From NCBI RefSeq assembly GCF_001682385.1, contig NZ_CP016210.1, positions 310,001 through 374,000 on the forward strand: a stretch of DNA of 64,000 nt. The letters run 5' to 3'. The notes beneath the pieces were generated by a model that saw nothing but the letters and a program-made list of their open reading frames with translations, was not told the DNA's origin and searched no databases. The stretch's first letter is position 1. Each line of letters opens with the position of its first letter. Shown one piece after another: positions 8,938 through 16,487 of this stretch. Position numbers and translations under genes: made by a program. The DNA is from Azoarcus olearius (GTDB lineage: Bacteria; Pseudomonadota; Gammaproteobacteria; Burkholderiales; Rhodocyclaceae).

Positions 8938-9279
8938 ATGTACGCCTTCCGTTCCAGCCTGTTCGCCCTGCTCGCCGCCCTTGTCGTGGCGCCGTCGCTG
9001 GTCCACGCCGAGACGCCCGCCGAGCGCATGGCGCAACGCATCGACAATCGCCAGGCGCGCCAGGAGCAGCGCATCGACAAGGGCGTGGCCAGCGGCGCGC
9101 TGACCGCGCGCGAAGCGGCTCGTATGGAGCGCCAGCAGGGCCATGTGGACCGGGTCGAGGACCGAGCGCTGGCCGACGGCACGCTCAGCCGCCGGGAAGC
9201 CGTGCACATGGAACGCCTGCAGGATCGCACCAGCCGGCACATCGCGGTGCAGAAGCACGACCGCCAGGTCAGCCGCTAA
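8938..9279 (+). CDS. Secreted small repeat protein, function unknown
   Basis: This 113-aa protein has a signal peptide (MYAFRSSLFALLAALVVAPSLVHA) and a highly charged mature chain with two similar units: GALTAREAARMERQQ and GTLSRREAVHMERLQ, each preceded by a short basic helix (RIDNRQARQEQRID, RVEDRALAD). Similar small exported proteins occur widely in betaproteobacteria without a known role. It is divergent from the DUF3106-sigma operon across 173 bp, and the shared charged-helix style suggests both belong to one envelope response. The metal-binding possibility (several His near the C-terminus) is speculative. Confidence 0.7.
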   Translation: MYAFRSSLFALLAALVVAPSLVHAETPAERMAQRIDNRQARQEQRIDKGVASGALTAREAARMERQQGHVDRVEDRALADGTLSRREAVHMERLQDRTSRHIAVQKHDRQVSR

Positions 9280-9404
9280 CAGGATGTCGCGGGGCCGCGG
9301 CCGCCGCCCCGCGAGCCCGGCAGCGTCGGGACAGGCGCTTTCGATTGCCGATATGCATACGATGAATTAGTGTCCGCTACTTCCCGTATCCGCGAGGCAT
9401 CGTC

Positions 9405-9995
9405 ATGGCCAGCGTCCCGCCCGGATTCAAGCCCGGCATCGCCAACCTCGAAAAGGCCTGGGGTTCGTCTCCCGAACTGGTCGGCCATGCGCAGTGGTCC
9501 GGCATGGATGCCATCGATCTCGAGACGCTGCAGGAATTCTGCCGCGCCGAGCGCAAGCTGCTGATCTTCCGCGCCCCCGGCGGGCTCGGCCGCCAGGTGC
9601 GCGGCCTGGGCGTGGAGATCCTCCCCAAGCCGGCGGCGATGAAGCAGAAGACGCACGGCCGCTGGATCGTGCAGGACGGCCGCCTCTACACCAGCGACTG
9701 GGACCTGCTGTCGGCCTGGCAGCGCACGGGCAACGGCTACAGCCGCTTCGAGCTGGGCGCCGACAGCCGCCAGACCGCCGAATTCCTCAAGCGCATCAAC
9801 CGCCAGCTGCTGTTTCCGCTGCAGCACGGCGCCAACGACGACTACCTCGACGAAGCCGGCAACGCCCGCAACAGGGCGATCGGCGAGCGCTTCATCGCGA
9901 TCGATGAAACCGGGGGCATCGACCGCTGCGAGACTCAGGCGCTGATGAAGGCGTACTACGCGACGCGGGGGCTGGCGCCGTGGCTGTACGGCTAG
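9405..9995 (+). CDS. Possible CyaA/ExoY/edema-factor-like nucleotidyl cyclase domain protein
   Basis: This 196-aa protein has no signal peptide or membrane helix. Its blocks follow the order of the calmodulin/actin-activated cyclase toxins. LLIFRAPGGLGRQVRGLGV followed by a Lys-rich stretch corresponds to the first basic motif. YTSDWDLLSAW (D98, D100) corresponds to the metal-binding DxD motif (LTADYDLFAL in edema factor). LQHGANDDYLDEAG (H141, N144) then GERFIAIDETGGIDR corresponds to the NHGTEQDN...IFIINPEGE region. The first basic motif is degenerate and the protein is about half the length of toxin catalytic domains, so activity is doubtful. An ATG at 9405 with GAGG upstream is used. Confidence 0.45.
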   Translation: MASVPPGFKPGIANLEKAWGSSPELVGHAQWSGMDAIDLETLQEFCRAERKLLIFRAPGGLGRQVRGLGVEILPKPAAMKQKTHGRWIVQDGRLYTSDWDLLSAWQRTGNGYSRFELGADSRQTAEFLKRINRQLLFPLQHGANDDYLDEAGNARNRAIGERFIAIDETGGIDRCETQALMKAYYATRGLAPWLYG

Positions 9996-10081
9996 CCGGA
10001 GGAGCCGGATTTCCTGCGGGCGCCGCACCTGCGTGCCGGGCGAAGCCCTGATCCCATGAACCGAACCAAGGGGAGTGAGCA

Positions 10082-10489
10082 ATGAAAGCTGCGCAATTGC
10101 AGGTGTCGTACGACCTGATCGGGCCGGCCAACTGGAAGGGCAAATACACCTCGAACAACGAGTACAACTCCCCCAACTGGACCTGGTACAAGGACGGCAA
10201 CAACCGCCTGACCAACTATCCGCACATCACGCTCGCATTCAACGAAGTCTGGGAAGTGGCCAAGAACGGCGAATGGGTGGGCTTCCACGTCAGCTACCCC
10301 TTGTCCAGATCGGGCAAGAACGCGCGCTTCAACTACACGATCAGGAACGGCGTGGTGACGTTCAACAACATGACGCGCAAGGGCTTCACCGACATGGCGC
10401 TGGCCGAGGCCGAGGAAATCTCGCGCGACAACTGGCAGGACATCGACGCCTTCGCCGAAGCCTTCTACCGCGCTGCGACCAACACCTGA
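10082..10489 (+). CDS. Unknown protein, 135 aa
   Basis: I do not recognise this protein. It has no signal peptide or membrane segment and is rich in Asn, Trp and Tyr (NEYNSPNWTWYKDGNN), with a beta-strand-like middle and an acidic helical end (LAEAEEISRDNWQDIDAFAE). The start has a strong Shine-Dalgarno (GGGGAGTGA) 5 nt before the ATG. It follows the cyclase-like gene in the same orientation after 86 bp, so a functional pair is possible. Its composition is less Ala/Arg-rich and less GC-biased than its neighbours, a hint of recent acquisition. Its 3' end overlaps the converging PEP-CTERM gene by 25 bp. Confidence 0.6.
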   Translation: MKAAQLQVSYDLIGPANWKGKYTSNNEYNSPNWTWYKDGNNRLTNYPHITLAFNEVWEVAKNGEWVGFHVSYPLSRSGKNARFNYTIRNGVVTFNNMTRKGFTDMALAEAEEISRDNWQDIDAFAEAFYRAATNT

Positions 10490-11220
10490 GGTCGGCGCCG
10501 CGCCGCGGGCAGCGCGAGCGCCGCGGCCAGCAGCAGGGCCAGGGTTCCGGGCGCCGGCACCGCCAGCGCGACAAAGTCGAACGCGGTGACGAGGCCGCTG
10601 CTGTCGGCAATGCCGCGCGCGGCGTCGAGGTCGCCGATCACCCGCGAGATCGCGTCGCCGGCGAGGTTGTGGGCGTCGTAGGACACAACCGGGCTGCCGC
10701 CGGCGCTGAAGATGTCGAGCAGCAGGTTGCCGCGCGCGGGGTCGTAGCGGAACGGGGTGGTGAACCGGATCACGATGTCGAACAGCCGGGTGCCACCCGG
10801 TCCCGGCAGGTCGGCGGTCGATAGCGACAGCGCACCGCGCAGCACCTCGGTGTCGTCGCTGCCGACGTTGTCGGCGAAGGTGGTCGACAGCCGGTCCGGC
10901 CCCGCGCTCGTGGTCGACAGATGGATGCGCACGTCCGGCACCACCCAGGCCTGCGGCGCGCCATCCACCGCGTCCGGACGGAAGGCGAGGCCGGTCAGCA
11001 GCAGCGGTCCGCCCACCCCGGCGAATGCGCTCGCGTCATACACCTGCTGCGCGCGCAGCGGGTCGGGGATGAACGGAAAGGCGTTGTTGATGTTGCCTTC
11101 GACGGCCTCGAGCGCACCCGGCACCACCAGCGCGTGCGCGGGCAAGGCGGTGCAGGTGAGCGCGGCGGCCACCAGGGCCGGGCGAAGGCAGCGGGCAGAC
11201 GTCAGGACCGGAAGCGACAT
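10465..11220 (-). CDS. PEP-CTERM-like exported protein
   Basis: This 251-aa protein has a signal peptide (MSLPVLTSARCLRPALVAAALTC...ALPAHA) and a C-terminal sorting signal of the PEP-CTERM layout: VPAPGTLALLL, a hydrophobic helix, then a basic RRRP tail. The canonical VPEP is changed to VPAP. The middle is a beta-rich extracellular domain (LTGLAFRPDAV..., FDIVIRFTTPFRYD) without enzymatic motifs. Such proteins are processed by exosortase and often associated with exopolysaccharide or floc matrices. I start at the ATG at 11220, preceded by AGGA; an upstream ATG six codons earlier is less likely. Confidence 0.75.
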   Translation of the reverse strand: MSLPVLTSARCLRPALVAAALTCTALPAHALVVPGALEAVEGNINNAFPFIPDPLRAQQVYDASAFAGVGGPLLLTGLAFRPDAVDGAPQAWVVPDVRIHLSTTSAGPDRLSTTFADNVGSDDTEVLRGALSLSTADLPGPGGTRLFDIVIRFTTPFRYDPARGNLLLDIFSAGGSPVVSYDAHNLAGDAISRVIGDLDAARGIADSSGLVTAFDFVALAVPAPGTLALLLAAALALPAARRRPQVLVAAR

Positions 11221-11424
11221 GGGGGATTCCTCGCGCAAGGGTGGCGCGGGGCCGTAGCAATCCGCGTTCCTCCAGCAGTGGCGCGGGCATGGCCGCGCTC
11301 CACGGAACGACTGTCAAGCCGGCCGACAGCGGCGCGCCGGCGCCGTTACCTTTTTCGCACTCACCCGCTCGCCGCCTTGTAGTAGCCTTGCCGCTTTTTC
11401 GCCGGGCAGGCGTCGGTTCCGGGT

Positions 11425-12180
11425 ATGGCGCAAGGACTGCCGCGTACGCGTTTCAACACTTCCGCGCTGCAGCGGGCACTGGCCGGGCTGGTGGTCGAAG
11501 AGCCGGGCGAATCCCGCCAGCCCTTTGCCGAGCGGCTGGGGCAGTGGCTCGACTTCAAGGATGCGCTGGCGCTGTTCTCGGTGCTCGACGCGCGCCCGGG
11601 CGAGGCGGCCACCGCTGCGGCTGCCGCATCCCCGCTGGGGGCGGAGCTGGCGCGCGTGCGCAGCACGCTGGTGCAGGCGATCGGCGCCGACGGCGCCTCC
11701 GCGCCGGGCGTGGGGCGCATCGCGGCGCCGCTGCCGCCGCTGGACGGCGGTCCCGAGGCGCTGGCTGATTTCGCGCCCTACCAGCGCTACTGTCTCGCCC
11801 GCCAGCGCGACATGCAGGCGACGATCGCGACACTGCGGGGCGATGCCCGCGCCGCCCTCGCCCGCCATTCCGCGGCGCTGGCGCGGCTGGCGGCGCTCGA
11901 TGCGGTGCTGGAGCAGGGGCTGGCCGTGCGCGAACGCGCCTTGCTCGCCACCATCCCCGCCCTGCTGGCGCAGCGTTTCGAGCAGTTGCTGGCCGCACAT
12001 CGCGCGGCACAACCCGCCGGCACGGCGGACGACCCGGCGGGCTGGAGCCGGCCGGGCGGCTGGCTGGCGACGTTCCGGGCCGATCTGCGCACCGTGCTGC
12101 TCGCCGAGCTGGCGCTGCGTCTGCAGCCGGTCAGCGGCCTGGTGGAAGCGCTGGAGGGCGCGCCGGCGGTCGGTGCGTGA
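11425..12180 (+). CDS. DUF3348 family cytoplasmic protein of the motor-like cassette
   Basis: This 251-aa protein starts MAQGLPRTRFNTSALQRALAG and matches the DUF3348 family as I remember it: an N-terminal FAERLGQWLDFKDALALFSVLDA block followed by an Ala/Arg-rich helical body. No signal peptide or membrane helix is seen. It is the first gene of a four-gene cassette with DUF802, OmpA and DUF2894 genes, 45 bp upstream of the DUF802 gene. The role is unknown; its conserved place suggests a cytoplasmic partner of the membrane motor that follows. Confidence 0.75.
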   Translation: MAQGLPRTRFNTSALQRALAGLVVEEPGESRQPFAERLGQWLDFKDALALFSVLDARPGEAATAAAAASPLGAELARVRSTLVQAIGADGASAPGVGRIAAPLPPLDGGPEALADFAPYQRYCLARQRDMQATIATLRGDARAALARHSAALARLAALDAVLEQGLAVRERALLATIPALLAQRFEQLLAAHRAAQPAGTADDPAGWSRPGGWLATFRADLRTVLLAELALRLQPVSGLVEALEGAPAVGA

Positions 12181-12225
12181 AGCCCCCACGTCCGCCCGCG
12201 CTCGATATTTGTAGATGAGGTAATC

Positions 12226-14436
12226 GTGGCAATGAACAGAACCGCCTGCGCGGCGGCCTTTGTCGTGGGTCTGGTGGTCGTCGGCTGGGTCGGATACGGC
12301 TACCTCGGCGGCAGTCCGCTGGCGCTGACGATGACCGCGCTGATCGCCGCCGTATACGTGGCGGGCGCGACGGAGATGCTGCGCTTCCAGCGCGCCACCG
12401 CGGCGCTGCAGCGGGCCCTGGCCGACATCCCGCCGCAAGTCGCCGACCCCGCGGCGTGGATCGCCACGCTGCCGCCCAGGTTGCACAACGCGGTGCGGCT
12501 GCGGCTGGAGGGTGAGCGCGTCGCGCTGCCCGGCCCCACCGTCACGCCCTACCTGATCGGCCTGCTGGTGCTGCTCGGCATGCTCGGCACCTTCCTCGGC
12601 ATGGTGGTCACGCTCAACGGCGCGGTCGTCGCGCTCGAGAGCACCACCGACCTGCAGACCATCCGTGCCGCGCTGGCCGCGCCGGTGAAGGGGCTGGGCG
12701 TGGCCTTCGGCACCTCGGTGGCCGGGGTCGCGGCGTCCGCGATGCTGGGGCTGATCACCACGCTGTGCCGGCGCGCGCGCCAGCAGGCCGCGCATCTGCT
12801 CGATGCGCGCATCGCCACCGCGCTGCGGCCGTTCTCGCGCGCCCATCAGCGCGACGAGGGCTTCAAGGCGATGCAGCAGCAGGCTCGCCTGCTGCCCGAA
12901 CTGGTCGACGCGCTCGGCACGCTGATGGCACAGCTGGAGCGCCGCAGCGGCGAAGCGGAGCAGCGCCTGGCGGCCGAGCAGGCGCGCTTTCACCGCGAGG
13001 CGCGCGAGGCCTACACCGAGCTGGCGGCCGCGGTCGGCCGCAGCCTGCAGGCCAGCCTGAGCGAGAGCGCGCGGCTGGCGGGCGAGACGATCAAGCCGGT
13101 GGTCGACACCACGATGGCCGGCATCGCGCGCGAAACCGCCGCGCTGCAGGCACGCGTGGCCGATGCCGTCCAGGCCCAGCTCGACGGCGCGGGCGCCCGC
13201 TTCGACAGTGCGGTGACCCGCGTGACCGCCAGCTGGACCGCCGCGCTGGAGCAGCACCAGCGCGCCAATGCCGCGGTCGGCACGCAGATCGAGGCCGCGC
13301 TCGGCGCCCATGCCGAGCGCGTCGACCAGCACAGCGCCGCGCTGCTGGCCTCGGTGGCGCAGGCCCACGACGCGCTGCGCGGCGAACTCGCCACCACCGC
13401 GGCGCGCCTCACCGACGATACCGCCGCGCTGCACGCGCGGCTCGCGGCGGGCACCGAGCGACATCTCGATGCTCTCGCCACCCGCTTCGACGCGGCGGTG
13501 AGCGCGGTCAGCGAAACCTGGACACGCGCGCTGGCGGACCACGAGCGCAGCGGCAGTGCGCTGATCGAGCGGCTGGACGGCGCCCTGGGCGCCTTCGCCG
13601 GCCGCTTCGATGACCGCGCCGGCGCGCTGCTGGCGGAGGTGGCCGAACGCAGCGCCAGCCTGCAGGCCGCGCTCGCCAGCCAGGAGGAAGCCCGCCTGGC
13701 GGCGCAACGCGCGGCGCTTGCGGAGCTGGCCGGATCCCTGCAGCAGCGTTGGGCCGAGGCCGGCGCCGACAGCGAAGCACGCCAGCAGCGGATCTGCCAG
13801 ACGCTCGACGACACCGCGCGCGCGCTGGTGGCGGAGACCAAGGCGCAGGCGAGCGGCACCCTCGCCGAAGTGGGGGCGCTGATGGAACGGGCCGCGGAGG
13901 CGCCGCGTGCCGCCGCCGAGGTGATCGGCGAACTGCGCAAGGAGCTGTCCGCCAGCGTCGCGCGCGACAACGAACTGCTTGCCGAGCGCAGCCGCATCAT
14001 GGAAACCCTGCGCGCGCTGCTCGACGCGATCAACCACGCTTCCACCGAACAGCGCAGCGCGATCGACGCGCTGGTGGCGTCCTCCGCCGCGGCGCTGGAA
14101 CAGGCGGGCACCCGCTTCGGCGACACCGTGGCCACCGAATCCAGCCGCATGGCGGACGCGGCCGGGCTGCTCGCGGGCGGCGCGGCCGAGGTTGCCAGCC
14201 TTGGCGAGGCCTTCCAGCTCGCGCTGCGGCTGTTCGGCGAATCCAGCACGCAACTGATGGAAAGCCTGCAGCGCATCGAGGGCGCGCTCGACAAGTCGAT
14301 GGCGCGCAGCGACGAGCAGCTGGCCTACTACGTCGCCCAGGCGCGCGAGATCATCGACCTGTCGATCGGCTCGCAGCAGCAGATCGTCGATGACCTGCGC
14401 CGCCTGTCGGCGCCCGCGCTGGCCGGCGGGGTGTGA
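12226..14436 (+). CDS. DUF802 protein: MotA/TolQ/ZorA-like channel subunit with long coiled tail
   Basis: This 736-aa membrane protein has four N-terminal helices (about residues 8-27, 32-49, 108-131, 157-180). The last two carry the MotA/TolQ/ExbB pattern LLGMLGTFLGMVVTLNGAV and KGLGVAFGTSVAGVAASAML. After residue 185 it is entirely Ala/Glu/Arg/Gln-rich helix, including two tandem units about 96 residues apart beginning ARFDSAVTRVTASWTAAL (about 325) and TRFDAAVSAVSETWTRAL (about 421). A four-helix stator with a very long cytoplasmic coil is the plan of ZorA. The start is the GTG at 12226 with GAGG 5 nt upstream. The stop overlaps the OmpA-protein start, matching a MotA-MotB type pair. Confidence 0.8.
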   Translation: MAMNRTACAAAFVVGLVVVGWVGYGYLGGSPLALTMTALIAAVYVAGATEMLRFQRATAALQRALADIPPQVADPAAWIATLPPRLHNAVRLRLEGERVALPGPTVTPYLIGLLVLLGMLGTFLGMVVTLNGAVVALESTTDLQTIRAALAAPVKGLGVAFGTSVAGVAASAMLGLITTLCRRARQQAAHLLDARIATALRPFSRAHQRDEGFKAMQQQARLLPELVDALGTLMAQLERRSGEAEQRLAAEQARFHREAREAYTELAAAVGRSLQASLSESARLAGETIKPVVDTTMAGIARETAALQARVADAVQAQLDGAGARFDSAVTRVTASWTAALEQHQRANAAVGTQIEAALGAHAERVDQHSAALLASVAQAHDALRGELATTAARLTDDTAALHARLAAGTERHLDALATRFDAAVSAVSETWTRALADHERSGSALIERLDGALGAFAGRFDDRAGALLAEVAERSASLQAALASQEEARLAAQRAALAELAGSLQQRWAEAGADSEARQQRICQTLDDTARALVAETKAQASGTLAEVGALMERAAEAPRAAAEVIGELRKELSASVARDNELLAERSRIMETLRALLDAINHASTEQRSAIDALVASSAAALEQAGTRFGDTVATESSRMADAAGLLAGGAAEVASLGEAFQLALRLFGESSTQLMESLQRIEGALDKSMARSDEQLAYYVAQAREIIDLSIGSQQQIVDDLRRLSAPALAGGV

Positions 14437-15083
14437 GCATGGACGAGATCGACGGCGGCATCGAGCACGCCGCCCCGGTGTGGGCGGTGTTCGCCGATCT
14501 GATGTCGGGCCTGCTGGGCGCCTTCGTGCTGATCCTGGTGGGCGTGCTCGGGGTGCAGATGGAGCTGGCGAGCAGCCTGGAAGCCGAGGTGCAGAAGCGC
14601 CGCGTGGAGGAGCAGCGGCGCGAGGCGCTGGAGAAGGCGCTCGCGGTGCCGCTCGCCTCGGGCCGCGTCACGCTGGCCAACGGCCGCATCGGCATCAGCG
14701 GCAGCGTGCTGTTCGCGCTCAACTCCGACGAACTGCAGCCGGACGGACGCCAGCTGCTGAAGAGCCTGGCCCCGCCGCTGGCGGCCTACCTCGCCAGCCA
14801 TGACGAGATGCTGATGGTGAGCGGCTTCACCGACGACCGCCCGGTGCGCGACAGCAACCGCCAGTTTGCCGACAACTGGGAACTCTCGGCCCAGCGCGCG
14901 CTGACGGTGACACGGGTGCTGGTGGAGGAGGGCGTACCGTCGGCCGCGGTCTTTGCGGCGGCGTTCGGGCAGGAGCAGCCGGTGGCTTCCAACGCCGACG
15001 CCGACGGCCGCGCGCGCAACCGCCGGGTGGAGATGGCGCCGGTGCCCCGCTCGGCCAAGGCGGCTGGCGCGGACCGTGGCTGA
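14433..15083 (+). CDS. OmpA/MotB-like protein (ZorB-like stator partner)
   Basis: This 216-aa protein has a short cytoplasmic N-terminus, one membrane helix with an acidic residue at its base (VFADLMSGLLGAFVLILVGV, D22), a coiled linker (residues 45-70), and an OmpA-like peptidoglycan-binding domain (about 80-205; VSGFTDDRPVRDSN, NWELSAQRALTVTRVL, GRARNRRVEM). The FADLMSGLL motif parallels the proton-accepting YADF..A/GL motif of MotB and the ADLMTGL motif of ZorB. It is translationally coupled to the DUF802 gene (GTGA; an ATG at 14439 is an alternative start). I infer a 5:2-type ion-driven rotary unit anchored to the cell wall. Confidence 0.85.
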   Translation: MSMDEIDGGIEHAAPVWAVFADLMSGLLGAFVLILVGVLGVQMELASSLEAEVQKRRVEEQRREALEKALAVPLASGRVTLANGRIGISGSVLFALNSDELQPDGRQLLKSLAPPLAAYLASHDEMLMVSGFTDDRPVRDSNRQFADNWELSAQRALTVTRVLVEEGVPSAAVFAAAFGQEQPVASNADADGRARNRRVEMAPVPRSAKAAGADRG

Positions 15084-15831
15084 GGCCGAAACCACTACCG
15101 TGGCGGCGGACGGCGCCAGCGCGCAGACCCTGATCGAAGCGCTGCGCGCGCGTGGCGCGGCGCGCTTCGACGCGGTCGGATTCCGTTTCCTTGACGCGCT
15201 GGCGGCGCGCCTGGCGGGGCTGGACGGCGCCGCCAGGCAGCGGCTGGAAAGCCGCCTGGCGGAAGCCGCGGCGGCACTGGGCGAGCGGATGGATGCCGCT
15301 GCGCGCGAGGCCGAGGCCTGCTGCGCGGCCGCGGCGGCGCGCTTCCCGGCCGCGGCGGCCGCGCTCGCGGAGGACCTGGCGGCGGGCGATTTCACCGCGC
15401 TGCGGCGGCGCATTGCCGCGCTGGAAGCCGGGCCGGCCCCCGGCCCGCTTGGCGAACTGGTGGCACGGCTGCAGCGCCCCGCGGCCGATGCGCCGGAGGC
15501 CGCCACCGAGCCGGGCGGAGCGCCCGCCGAGCTGCGTTCGCTGCGCCGCTTCCGCCGTACCTGGTCGCGCCTCAGCACCGAACAGCAACTGGCCGGGGCC
15601 TTTGCCCAGGCGCCGGAGAACGCGGGGCCGCTCAATGCCCATTTCCTCGTGCTGCGCGCACTGACCCGCATGCGCGACCTCGCTCCGGCCTATCTGGAGC
15701 AGTTCGTCTCCTACGCCAACACCTTGCTGTGGCTGGAACAGGTGGAGGCCGGCCGCGCCGCGGCGCAGAAGCCGGGCGCGCGCGCCGAGCGCGGCCGCAA
15801 GCGCAAGCCCGCGGCGGGGGGCGCGTCCTAG
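15076..15831 (+). CDS. DUF2894 family protein of the motor-like cassette
   Basis: This 251-aa protein starts at a GTG at 15076, overlapping the OmpA-protein end by 8 bp. It has an Ala/Arg-rich helical N-terminal half (LIEALRARGAARFDAVGFRFLDALAARL), a conserved block LRSLRRFRRTWSRLSTEQQLAGAF and PLNAHFLVLRALTRMRDLAPAYLEQF, typical of DUF2894, and a strongly basic tail (RAERGRKRKPAAGG). No membrane helix is seen. Its role is unknown; the basic tail could bind nucleic acid or phospholipid. Its TAG stop is shared on the two strands with the converging ketosynthase-like gene (CTAG at 15828-15831). Confidence 0.75.
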   Translation: MAEAETTTVAADGASAQTLIEALRARGAARFDAVGFRFLDALAARLAGLDGAARQRLESRLAEAAAALGERMDAAAREAEACCAAAAARFPAAAAALAEDLAAGDFTALRRRIAALEAGPAPGPLGELVARLQRPAADAPEAATEPGGAPAELRSLRRFRRTWSRLSTEQQLAGAFAQAPENAGPLNAHFLVLRALTRMRDLAPAYLEQFVSYANTLLWLEQVEAGRAAAQKPGARAERGRKRKPAAGGAS

Positions 15832-16487
15832 CGCGCGCCGGCGCGGTAAAAGCGGAGCGCCGGCAGCGCGTCTGCCCCGCGCAGCACGAACCCCTTGCCG
15901 GTACCGGCCCCCAGCCAGTCGAACAGCGCGGCGCTGCCCGCGCCGTGCGTGCCGTCGGCGAGGCCGACCTGCACCTCCGGCCACGCAGCGCCGTCGCCGC
16001 GCTGCAGTACCAGCCAGTCGCCGCGCAGGTGTTCGGTCGCGGGCTCCACCTGGGCGCACAGCACGCGCTCGTGGCGGCCGCTCTGCAGCCACGCGATCGC
16101 CAGATGCAGCATGCGCGCCCAATGGGCGTCGGCCTCCGCCTGCCAGGGCTGGTACACCGCGTTGACGACGCACGGAAACGTCTGCTGCACCGGCACTGCC
16201 GCCAGCGCCGGCTGGGTGGCGAGAAAGTCGAAGGGCATCGGCGCTTCGCCGCTGATGCAGAGGTCGCCGACGACGCGCGCGGTGGCGTGGCGGATGCCGG
16301 TGCGCGAACCCCAGATCAGCGCGGTCGGCCGCGGCGGTTGGCTGTCGAGGCAGGCGTGCACCCCGGTCAGGACCAGCTCGGTCATCGCCCCGGCGCGCCG
16401 CAGCGGCACCGCGCAGCAGGTGCGCGCCGCGGCCGACAGCGCGGCCGCGTCGTAGCGCTGGCGGTAGAAGGCAGCCAGCGCGATCAC
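15828..16487 (-). CDS. Ketosynthase-like partner protein (possible chain-length-factor type)
   Basis: This 219-aa protein resembles the N-terminal half of a beta-ketoacyl synthase (ALIWGSRTGI...; MPFDFLATQPALAAVPVQQ; LAIAWLQSGRHERVLCAQVE) but has no active-site Cys context and ends where a second thiolase-fold half would begin. Similar short partners occur beside ketosynthases in aryl-polyene and resorcinol-type clusters. It starts at GTG 16487, overlapping the stop of the complete ketosynthase (GTGA), and is the last gene of the minus-strand cluster. A non-catalytic dimer partner controlling chain length is the likeliest role, but this is inference. Confidence 0.55.
   Translation of the reverse strand: MIALAAFYRQRYDAAALSAAARTCCAVPLRRAGAMTELVLTGVHACLDSQPPRPTALIWGSRTGIRHATARVVGDLCISGEAPMPFDFLATQPALAAVPVQQTFPCVVNAVYQPWQAEADAHWARMLHLAIAWLQSGRHERVLCAQVEPATEHLRGDWLVLQRGDGAAWPEVQVGLADGTHGAGSAALFDWLGAGTGKGFVLRGADALPALRFYRAGAR

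Noticed and set aside
11314-14253. Long minus-strand open frame (about 979 codons) opposite the DUF3348 and DUF802 genes
   Set aside because: It is antisense to genes with clear domain structure; the translation is repetitive Gly/Arg/Gln without any domain.
11425-15831. Calling the motor-like cassette a Zorya system outright
   Set aside because: The ZorA/ZorB-like pair is present in form, but no ZorC, ZorD or ZorE (helicase or nuclease) gene is adjacent, so the name would overreach.
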